A stretch of 64,000 nucleotides of DNA from Chlorokybus atmophyticus (taxonomy: Eukaryota > Streptophyta > Chlorokybophyceae > Chlorokybales > Chlorokybaceae), in contig RHPI01002069.1 in assembly GCA_009103225.1 (NCBI GenBank), positions 397,378-461,377 on the forward strand. The letters are read 5' to 3'. Position numbers and translations under genes: made by a program. Below, piece by piece: positions 1 through 9,700 of this stretch. The notes beneath the pieces were generated by a model. It was not told where the DNA came from. It searched no databases and saw only the letters and a list, made by a program, of their open reading frames with translations. Numbering within the stretch: the stretch's first letter is position 1; every line of letters starts with the position of its first letter.

Positions 1-215
1 GGGGGGGGGCAGCAATAAGTGCATGCCAAGTAGACTGTGCATACGGGGTGCTGAATGTGCTGGTGTTCACTTGTGTTGCTGCTGCTGGTGCTGTATGCGC
101 CGTGCTGGGTGCTCACTTGTGGTGTTGCTACTGGCAATTAGTGCACCTGTTGAAGAATGATCCTGCTGACAGGTTGAGACGCTTTGGTGCCAAGGTTTGT
201 TCTGGCTACAAGTAG

Positions 216-442
216 TTGCGCTTGCTGATGAGTCCACAGCAACTCGCCAGTTGCGTAGCAGAGGGGCTCGACAGGAGGAGATGGCAAGCATGTACTAGGG
301 AGAACGTGAACGCCTTCTTTGACCTGTACCTGCAGACACTTGAAGACTTAGGCATTGACGACCCAACCCGGATTTATAATGTAGATGAGACTGGGTTTGA
401 GCCTGATAACCTTGGTAAGATACGCATACCTTGCATGCCGTT
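216..442 (+). pseudogene. pogo/Tigger-like DDE transposase, 5' fragment
   Basis: This is the N-terminal half of the catalytic core of a Tc1/mariner-superfamily (pogo/Tigger) transposase. The reading frame holds the family signature IYNVDETGF, where the Asp of the DET is the first catalytic residue, about 70 codons after the start of the open frame. The frame ends abruptly at CCGTT (438-442), where a TRIM element begins, and resumes at 17943 after a second CCGTT. The N-terminal helix-turn-helix and the left terminal repeat are not visible, so the gene probably begins in an earlier exon or before the window. It is non-functional because of the insertions and because of a changed catalytic residue in the 3' fragment. 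The family assignment is firm; the start is not. Confidence 0.8.
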
Positions 443-521
443 TGTAACGGGAAGGCACATTAAATTACCACAAATTGACCATAAAAGCACCAAGTCTTTT
501 GTGGTCGAGTGGGCTGTGACA
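443..521 (+). repeat. 5' LTR of TRIM copy 1
   Basis: A 79-bp terminal repeat starting TGTAACGGG and ending GCTGTGACA, repeated at 877-933 plus 17919-17942 and twice in TRIM copy 2. It contains an internal inverted repeat (CGACCATAAAAG near 479, CTTTTGTGGTCG near 496) able to form a 12-bp hairpin with one wobble pair. Confidence 0.85.
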
Positions 522-876
522 TTGGTCATCGGAGCTTGAGACCCGGGTTGGATTCCTGCCTTGCACACGAATTCCGCGGTCGTTGTTTCTCGATCCAGTA
601 TCATCGTAAATGGTTATAAGTGCCATCGATGGGTCGCGACTTGCCTAATGGCAGTCGCGCCGGCGTTCAGTTGGCGCGGCAGAACGCGACCTGGCTGACG
701 CGATGCGACCTGTGGGGCCGGCAGCGGTGCGCTATGCGCGCGCTGACCGGTATGGGCCTAAATTGGTCGGTCCTTGGGCGGTGAGGCCGGTGACCGACCA
801 TAATAAGACCCCTGGGAAAATTCCCCGGCTGATGGGAACCAGCTGCCGAGGACGTCAGCGTTCTTAAGTGGGGGAA

Positions 877-933
877 TGTAACGGGAAGGTACATTATATT
901 ACCACAAATCGACCATAAAAGCACCAAATCTTT
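877..933 (+). repeat. 3' LTR of TRIM copy 1, left part
   Basis: First 57 bp of the 3' LTR, directly preceded by the purine-rich tract. It is interrupted after TTT (931-933), the left target-duplication copy of the CACTA transposon. Confidence 0.85.
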
Positions 934-949
934 CACACCGATTGACGTC

Positions 950-1660
950 AAAGGACCATGAATGGTCCGTACCTCTGGACCGGGATTGTCTCCTGCTAAG
1001 TGAAATTGGTGGACCATATATGGTCGGACTGTCAATGACAGTCGGACCATGCATGGTCCAAACCTCATATGAACGGTCCCATGTTTTTTTGGGGTCGCAC
1101 CATGTATGGTGACCTGTTTGTATAAGTTTGCAAGGACCATGTATGGTGCAATGCCCCCTGGCGCAGAAGACCAGGCATGGTTTGTTACTTCCACATGTCT
1201 GGTGATCGACAGTCGCACCATGCACGGTCCATGGATACGGACCGGAAGTCTTTGTTCAAACTAACATATTTCAGACCATGCATGGTGCGCTGCCCTCCTG
1301 GCTCAGTGGACCATTTATGGTGCCAGTCTGATCGACAGCCGCACCATGCACGGTCCATAGATACGGACTTTGTTGTGCATATGTGGTCCACAAGCGGTAC
1401 CATGCATGGTCCTAACAGACAACGCACCATACATGGTCTGATTGACAGTCGCACCATGCATGGTGTATCATGATGTCACAGCCATTGAAGCCATGCATGG
1501 TCCACAAGCGGCACCATGTCTGGTCCTAACAGACAACGCACCACATGGTCTGATTGACAGTCGCACCATGCATGGTGTGTCATGATGTCACAGCCATTGA
1601 ACCCATGCATGGTCTTAGCACTGGTGCCTGCACCGTGCCCGGTGCATACAATCCGACACG
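950..1660. repeat. Left subterminal palindrome cluster
   Basis: About 19 imperfect copies of a 12-16 bp palindrome with consensus GRACCATGCATGGTCC, several preceded directly by TTGACAGTCGC. Such subterminal repeats are where the element-encoded DNA-binding protein binds in plant CACTA transposons; that role here is inferred. The open frames that cross this region are by-products of the repeat. Confidence 0.85.
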
Positions 1661-1796
1661 CATGCAATTCTCAGAAATGCTGTAATGGACTGTCAAACGA
1701 CAGCCCATCAGTGTCAAGCCAGTGAGACTGTAGCTATAGTCTCCTACATGCACTTCAAGCTGCGGTTACAGGAGGTAACAGGAGCAGCTAACAACA

Positions 1797-4326
1797 TCAG
1801 TCTCTTGTGTTGCCAGCACCTTCGCCTGGAAGCCAGACTTGTGCTCTCCCTGGTTGATTCAGCCCCAATGTGAAGACACCCGCGACAGCCTTGCTCAACA
1901 GCATCTCTTGCAAACACTCAGCGAGTGCTTGTTGAGCTCTGCACAACAACTGTACTGTCACGTGCTTACACAAACAGTAACTTGACCATAGCACAGGAAA
2001 CCACCCACCTAAGAGGATGACGAGGGCTGTCGCGTCCACTGCCTCTTGGGTCGGAATGGCTTTCTCTTCTTTGCCTCGCTCAAAAGCCCTGCATTGTACC
2101 AAATCATCACTCTTGAAAACCAGCAAAGGACTGTCGTTAACTTGCTGCAGTGAAGTATGCATACCTGGTAGTTTGCGATTGGATCCCCACTCGCACCCTC
2201 CTTCAACATCTTTGTTGGACACCAACCACTTTTTCCTGGCAGCAAAGCTGACAATGGCTCTCAAGATCAGCTCGTCTGGCACACGCTCCATTCGGTCGGG
2301 GTTCTTGAATGCCAGCTGGTGACCATTGTGGAACAGCGTGTGCTCGATGTGGTGGTAGTACTCATACATGTCCATTGCCTCCTCTCTGGTGGGGGCGTTG
2401 GGCTTGGTGTTGCACACGATCCCCGCTGCAGTTCGCAAGTCCATGGCGGCGGCTTCTTCATCTTCACAGTCAGAGATCGCCCCAGCAACCTGCCTAGGAC
2501 CTAAAGTTGTCAGTGCAGTCCATTGGCGACTGTCAATACCATTGACAGTCTGCAGTGCGTTGATGACTGTCAAGAACTGCAACATGTAATGCACTTTGCG
2601 ACTGTCAAAGCGTGATCAATGGCTGCATTGGCGACTGTTCATCATGTGACAGCAGCCTAACAACAGCCCTTATTAACTCCTGTGTCTGTGCTGTGCCTGG
2701 CTGCGGGCGTAGGCAGCCGGTCCTTGATGCAACCCGGCACCGCAATGCGCTCATCGTTAGCGCATGCCTCACAGGGGCAGATGCCTCCGCTGGCCAAGAA
2801 CATCACGGGCCACTCCATCTCCCTGCCCTGCATGTTGTTGTGTTTAACACAAGAAATGCTCATACACTACACCATACAGTCACAGCAGGAGCATGTGCAT
2901 ATCCACAGCAAGCAATGTACCTCCAGAGTAAGCCCACCATGGCAGCTGCTTGTCGGCGTGCCATATACCGGTATTGTCGCCGTCACGGCCATGTCCAACA
3001 TTGCCCCATCGCAGGGAATGTATGCCGTCAGCAGTTGGTATGAATAGCCCACTTGGCGCACGCAAGGCCGCGAGAAAATGCCTTTCTTTCACAGGTAGTT
3101 GAACGGCAAGGTTGCCATCCTCACTTCTCATTGCCATCCAGTGGTTAACAGAGACTAGATACGTGCGCATTGGTTGGTCTGGCTCGCATACGGAATCGAT
3201 GGTGGCGACGCCAACAACTACTGCGTTGTTGCAAATGTCGAACACCTGATCTTCAGCAAATCCGTCCGCACCCCTGTCGTGACACGCAGAGTAGCATTCA
3301 GAGTAGCAGGCACCATGTGTTAAGCCAGTATGCATGGAGGCAGCAGCTCAGCAAAACAGTACAACAGGACCGACAGTCGACCGACAGCACCATGGTTGCT
3401 TACCTCTTTTTTAGCCAAGTGGCCCGGTACTCAGCGTTTGTGAGAGGAAGAGCGGTTAAAGGCGCAAGCATGACCACCTGCTGGTTGGCCCTCATGTCCC
3501 TCCCCAGACAAAATGTCATGCCCCAGCCAGCTCCAGCTTGAGCAGCGCGGCTGCCTTGTGCAGCTTCTCTGTCGCTGCCACGCCTTTGCTTCTTGGCCTC
3601 ATTGCGTTCTTGGACGCTCTTCCCGGTACCACTGCCGCGCTTCGCGCCAACGGAGTACTGCAGCACCAGTACATGCTGCTTGATTTGTGCTGCAACACAA
3701 GCAGATAAGAGTACAGCAAAGTACTAACGGCAAGGACTGTCAACGGCAAGACAGCTCCAATACAGCATTTTCAGCTGTTGGAAGATGGCATCTAGCAGAA
3801 GACAGCCTCAAAGACAGCATATCGCAACTGATCAATGAATCAACAAGCACAAACACAGCAACCAGGGCAAGGACTGTCAACGGCAAGACAGCTAAGCAGA
3901 CAGTGAGTGAACTGAAAGCTGAACGACACGCTTGAAAGCTCACTTCAACACAGCTGAATTCAAGTTTCTGTCAAACCGCAGATGTCACCAAGAAAGCAGC
4001 TCACCTTTTGTCCACGTGAGCGTGTGGTTTGCGTCAAAGACCAGTGGAAGTGACTGCTGCAAGACCGCCTCGCATACTTCGTCGAGCTCCTGCCGGTGCT
4101 CGGCATTCATCTTGAAGTCCTTGCCCTTCATACCTTGAGGTAGTGGCCACTTGCTTAACATCTCCTTCTTCAGCTTCTCCAGGTTGACCATCAGCGTTGT
4201 GCGCATATGCTTGTACTCCTCCTTCATCAAGAACTGCTGGCCTGTCACCTGGCCCAGCAAATAGTTGCCCTTGGCCTTGAAGCAATCAGCTGCAGCAGGC
4301 AGTTGGCTGCCCTCCCCAATAGCCAT
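1797..4326 (-). CDS. CACTA cargo gene A, unknown multi-exon gene
   Basis: A spliced minus-strand gene inside the CACTA element; no family recognised. The first exon (4326 to about 4005) encodes a charged, helical-looking N-terminus and ends at a GTGAGC donor. A second exon (about 3689-3404) has a basic, Gly/Ser-rich stretch and joins in phase. A third block (about 3275-3095) reads through a DICNNAVVVGVATIDSVCE segment. Later exon blocks lie near 3045-2910 and 2845-2680, and the last (about 2490-1990) contains YEYYHHIEHTLFHNG, VSFAARKKWLV and an acidic/basic tail. Exon limits after the second are approximate and the stop codon is unsure. As the second gene beside the transposase it could encode the element's DNA-binding accessory protein, as TNPA does in maize Spm, but nothing in the sequence proves that. 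Confidence 0.5.
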
Positions 4327-4990
4327 AATGTCAGCTGAACAGCCTGAACAAGCAACCGAACTTAGTGCACAGACAGTGACTCAGCGCACAATCAACAAGG
4401 CATGCAAGCTTCAAAGCAAAACACCTTTCAGGTAAGCGCTGACAGCTCAAGCAGCAAACCACAAACGACTAGTGCAATTTTTCAAGCAACACACAACCAG
4501 GGCGCATGCAAACTCGCAAGCGAACTCACTACTCACTCACTAGGACTGTCAAGTCCTATTGTGTTCCATATGGACAGTTGCACGAGGCGCACAAGCATTG
4601 TGACCGCCGCACAAGCCGCAATTGTGCAGTGCCAAGTGCAGTGCGACACAGTCAATGGCACTCACAAAGCTAGCGACGCGGCTGTCAATCCCTAGACTCA
4701 CCTTATATCTTGGGGTTGTCATTTATTGTCGTCGAATCGACGCCACGTCGAATCGACGCCAAACGCACTGCTAGCAACAAATTGCGTAGAATTTACAAGG
4801 CGGCTGTCAAGGGTTAGCAGTGTTAGGGCTAGGGACTCACCAACTTGGCGGCTGTCATTGATGGGACATCATAGATTGGACGGGAGGTTGGCGGCGTACA
4901 TAGCCGTTGCATGGTCTCGCTGGTAAAGTTTGATATTGTTGTGGTTGTGGTGGTTGTGGTTGTGGTTATGGGTGTAGCTCAGGGCGCAGG

Positions 4991-5780
4991 GTGAAGCGAG
5001 GAGAGGTGTGCGGAGCTGTGAGGAGTTGTACAAGACAGTCGCTAAGAGAAGGATTGCCAGGCAGTTGGACATCATGGAACGAAGGCGGGCGTCCACAGGG
5101 GCGCCGTTTATTTGGGGCTGCCCGTTCTGCATGTGCAATGTGCAAGCTGGTCACCGTGATGCAAGGGGTCAACCAACTGGGGGAGAGACCAAGCCCACCA
5201 AAATCGGACAGCACTTCAACACGCAGGTGTGCCGATGCGTGCGCATGATCAACAACCGGGGCGGTAGGGAGGACCAGGATGTGTGCAAGGCTATGGGGCT
5301 TCAATACCAGCAAGCCATCAAGGTAAGAACGTTTAACAATCAAGACTGTTTACGACATGCATAGGCTGTCAATGCTCTGTGCTAAGGCGCATCGCGCATC
5401 GCATTGACAGTCGCTGCTGGGATCCTGTGCATGTCACTTGCTATGCATGATGTTGTTTTGTTCTATCAGCCTAGTTATCAACTTACATTTGCGTGACATG
5501 TCCCATTGCACGAGAAACTCACCAGCAGCGTGTTGCAGAAGGATCAATTCCCGGCCCACCCTCACCCACATGTCGCGGTGCTGAAGTACTACAAAATGGC
5601 AGAAGTCATGGCCATCCCAGGATGGGTGAGTTGATGCATTTGTACACCAATTATCGCGGCATTCTTACTTACCCAAGGTTACAGACGCAAGAACTGTGGG
5701 ACGAAGCGGGACGGCTGTCAAGGCAGTATATCTTTTGGCCTCGCAATACGCAGTTGGAGGTGGAAGAGGAGCAAGCGGAG

Positions 5781-5838
<58 letters not shown>

Positions 5839-6364
5839 AGCCGGAAGAAAGCGAGGAGGCAGACTCGGAGGAGACTGCAGATGTCTCAACAAGTTCATCA
5901 TTGCGTAAATCCTCCGCACAACAACGCGGCAAAGGACCTGCGGTAGATCCCAAAGAAGAGTTCCGTGCAGCTCTTCAAGAGATGCAGAGGTTTGAAGTGA
6001 AACGCTACAGTTCCACGGGCACCACACAGCCACCCAACCTGTCGGACGACATCTTGAGGGTAAGCATATGTCTTGAATTACCCCCCCCNCCGGCTTAGAG
6101 AACTGTCAAGCAAGACTGTCATCTGTCATGAGTGTTGAGGATTGTTAAGCAAGACTGTCATCTGTGTGGCTCTCAAAGCATTGCAACTGACCACTGCTTT
6201 AAACAGACTGACAATGAGATTCCCAACCTGAAGCTCATCCTGATGAAGGTATTACATGGGTGATGCTTGTATCCGGTCAGCTTGCCCTTCATACAGGAGT
6301 CGAGGGCCGAAGGTACCAGGAAGAAGCGCGTGGACTTCAGACTTAGCAAGACGATCGAGTCATG
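4991..6364 (+). CDS. CACTA cargo gene B, unknown polyglutamine protein
   Basis: A plus-strand spliced gene of roughly 300 residues, family not recognised. Exon 1 (start about 5008, donor after 5323) carries a Cys-containing segment (WGCPFCMCNVQAGH, VCRCVRMINN) that might bind zinc. A middle exon is less certain (about 5510-5625). The exon at about 5685-6060 contains ELWDEAGRLSRQYIFWPRN, then a tract of about 17 glutamines encoded by mixed CAG/CAA, then an acidic stretch. Two short exons follow (about 6207-6249 and 6298-6364), ending in a basic tail and TGA. An N at 6089 lies in a C run in the intron. The gene lies between cargo gene A and the SET gene and points the same way as the SET gene. 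Confidence 0.5.
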
Positions 6365-6737
6365 ACGGACTCCGGAGCAGGCTGCTTAGTAGAGCCTTGG
6401 GAGAAATCGCGTAGCTTTGTGAATACGTAAGCTTAGCAGGCGTGGCTTAGCTTGTTGAAAAGCTCTGGTTGTGAGCTAGACAGCGTAGCTTACAGAACAG
6501 CAATTGGCTGAGTATAGCGCACGCGGTGCTTGCCAATGTAGACGTGTGTAGAGACTGGCGGGGTATAAAGCCCAGACTTGTTGCAATGAAGATAAGAGGT
6601 CACGATGTAGCATGTGTGCGGATGCTATAGCGGCAGTAGCAGTCATGCTCTTGTGTTGATGTTGTTGGCGTGTCACTTGCACGTGTGTATGTCAACACAT
6701 CCATCGTGGAGCTGGAGACAAGCACCAGCTGTGGCGG

Positions 6738-9700
6738 TTGAACTATTTGAGCGATGTGAAAGCATCCACAAGCATTCCGGTCAAAGAGGAGTTCAAGTAT
6801 CACCTGCACAACTGGGAGATCAAGGACTCCACAATCACTGGTGTTAAACTGGGACTGTTTGCCCGCCAGGACATAGCGAATGGTGCGTGCACGTGTATAC
6901 GCGATGTGTTTGTGTATACACCTGTGCTTATAACTGATGACCTGTGTGCAACTTTGCAGAGGAGTACCTGATGCCATACGACGGCAAATGGTTCACATAC
7001 CAGGAGCAGCGGGATGTCTTCCGCAGTTGCCAGCTAACAACCTGCTTTCAACACCACAGACGATATCACGTCAACCTGTTCCCGCCAAAAAAACCCAACA
7101 AATATTGGGTTGTTATCGATGGCCACCCCCGCACTGGCAATGTGGCAGCTTACATCAATTCCGTACACGGGCAACAATGTGAGCCCAACGCCATGCTCTG
7201 GTCGGACTTCGATGACGCTGGCAAGCCAGCTGTCACTGTGTATGCGATCAAGGACATACAGGCAGGAGAGGAGCTACCACTGGACTACGACCCTTTCCGT
7301 GGGCCACCTGATGGGCAGACAGACAAAGTAAGTGGTTGCATTGTTGCATGCATGCTTGCTTGTTAGGCAGCTGACAATGCCAGACTGTCAATGCAGACTG
7401 TCAATCTGTTACAGGACACTAACTGGCCTTTTGGTTGCAGACCCAACTGTGGAGAATGGAAGATGTTGCGCAGAAGTTTGTATATGGCTGGGGGCTGGCC
7501 ATGGAGGACGCTATGTGGCTGGTAACGAGCAAGGCGCCAAGGGAGCCGGGCGAGAGTGCCAGGGGGTATTCCAGGCGGTTGCTCACCCGTGCTGTCAAGC
7601 TGAAGCGCACCAGATCAATGGTAAGTTATGTATTTTTGTAGAGGCAGTGCATGTACATTGACAGTCCCTTTTTACAGTCTGTTGTTGGCATGCAAATCGC
7701 CGTGCAGTTCGTGAACTGCACCGCGGATTGCATGCCAACAACCAATAGAGTATGCACGTCTGTCGCCAAATAGACCCTGAAGCTCATGTCCAGCGCCAAA
7801 TATCTGTTCACTTCTGTAAAGCTGTGCATGACGCTGCCTATGAAATGAAAGAGGCAGCAAACAGACAAGTAGACGACCTCAAAGAAGTCATTAGAGACTT
7901 AGAGCTACGGATTACACAAGAGAATGTGCTCAGGGTACGTTGCCATGTAGGCCACCAAACATTCCACACAGAGCCCTAACTTGTTACCTTTGTCTGCAGG
8001 AGAAAATGGCCGCCATCTACATCAAGACAGTCGAGGCGCACCAAGCTCAGACACTTGGCGTGGCTGCCAGAGAGAAAGCTCTTACCCGGCAGGCTGTATC
8101 GCTTGAACTGCAGCAGGAGGAAAGGGAAAAGCATTAGGAGAAGAAGATAATAGCTATTCCTCAAAAAGGCTGGAAGAAGCTCCTCTTCGAGGAGATGCAA
8201 GACGCGCTGCGTGTCATCGTCAACGAGCAGATCGAGCACGAGGAGAAGAAGGAGGAGCAGGACAAGGAGGCTGATGCAGCACGTGCATTGGAAGCCATGA
8301 CGGAGCCTTCCACTGCGGCTCAGGCGGTGCCTGCTAGGCCTGAACCTGTGAACCCCATGAGGGATATAGAGATTGATTCGCATCCCCTGTGGACTTGGCT
8401 CGAGCGCGCCAACATGCGTCCACCCACCACTGGTCCAAGGCCCATACGGTCTGACAGGGCAAAGGACAGTCCCCCTCACAGTCCCACTCACAACCCCTAT
8501 GGCCCACCGTCCCCTCCCCCTCACAATCCCCATGGCCCACCGGCACCTCCCCCTGGTACTAGTATGCCAGCTGGCACCAGTACGCAAGCCCCAGACCCTC
8601 CACGTGTTGACAGTCCCAAGCTACCGAGAACAGCAGGTCCCCCTCCTCTAACTCCACCACCGTCCAAAAAGCAGCGCCAGGACCTGCCAGCAGCCACAGA
8701 AGGAACTCCACAATCAACCACGCCATCAACTGGTCAGTCCACCCCTACCGAACCTTGCAGCTATCAACCTTGCAGCTATCAGGCTCTTCGTTCAGAGAAC
8801 GTCTGCGAAAAGTTGTCGCAGGTCCGACACCACCAGCGAATACGCCAACACCAAGTACGCCACAGGGCCGGCCGCCTCTACCTCTGCAAAATGTCACCCG
8901 AGACCTGACTCCCGGCGCTGAGCCCGAGGCGCTTGTGAAGATACGAGAAGCCGATAGCGTGCACGCCGCCGACCTCGACGCTGCATTGCAAGCCGTGCAA
9001 AATCTGGCATCTGCAGCAAAGGTATAGTTTATAAACACATGGGCTGTCAACAAGGCTTGCAGCATACAGTTTGCGCCCGCATGGGCACAAACTGTTGACG
9101 ACGACCATTGAGGACCGTCAACAGTTTGTGCCCATGCGGGCGCAAACTGTTGACAGTCCTCAATGGTCGTCGACGACTGTCACAGAGTTTGATGCATGTT
9201 GGCAATGCTCTGCTGGCTAGTGTGTGGACTCACTTCTTGTTTTGTTGCTGCAGGATGCCAACGAGCGGGCACAGACTAGTCGCACGGTCTTGCAGGAGTC
9301 CATGCGCAACTTCAATGAGATGCGCAAGAAGCAACTTGTACGTGCTCTCAACAATCTGGAGGAGTCACACCGGCAGCGTAGGCTGCTGGCTGATAACTTC
9401 ACCCGTGAAGACAAACTGCTGCGGCAGCAGCTGCAGGAGTTGCAGCAAAGGGAGTTCGCAGCAAAATCCCATGCTGAGGAGCTGCAGCAAAGGGAGTTGG
9501 CGGCGGTATCCAATGCTGAGGAGCTGCGGCGGCAAAGGGAGTTGGCAGCAAAATCCAATGCTGAGGAGGTTGACAGTCTGCGCCGGCAGTTGCTTCAGGC
9601 ACAGCAGGAGGTTGCAGCATCAAACGCATCGATGACCACCATGGCGGCAGACGCAGAGAACCGTTGGCGCTCCACCGATGCGGTGCTTCACGAGTACCAT

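Larger units (their letters stand above)
443..933 (+). mobile_element. TRIM element copy 1, 5' part
   Basis: A miniature LTR retroelement with no coding capacity. The 5' LTR is 443-521 (79 bp, TG...CA ends), then about 350 bp of non-coding interior, a polypurine tract (CTTAAGTGGGGGAA, about 863-876) and the start of the 3' LTR at 877. The 3' LTR is cut at 933 by the CACTA transposon and finishes at 17919-17942. Target duplication CCGTT lies at 438-442 and 17943-17947. A second copy is at 40692-41220 on the other strand. The interior just after the 5' LTR contains a tRNA-like B-box region (GAGACCCGGGTT...). The LTRs differ at several positions, so the insertion is not recent. Confidence 0.85.

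Noticed and set aside
443-933. Retrozyme (hammerhead ribozyme) instead of TRIM
   Set aside because: No CUGAUGA...GAAA hammerhead core was seen in the LTR or interior.
667-1473. Open frames rich in MHGP/MVRL through the subterminal region
   Set aside because: They arise from the ACCATGCATGGT repeats on both strands and lack any gene-like composition.
950-1660. CRISPR-like array
   Set aside because: Repeats are short, diverged palindromes at irregular spacing, mirrored at the other end of a DNA transposon, in a eukaryotic genome.
9108-9635. Open frame beginning MRTVNSLCPCGRKL, repeated at 9828
   Set aside because: It crosses the intron inverted repeats and the coil exon in another frame; the coiled-coil frame is the better one.
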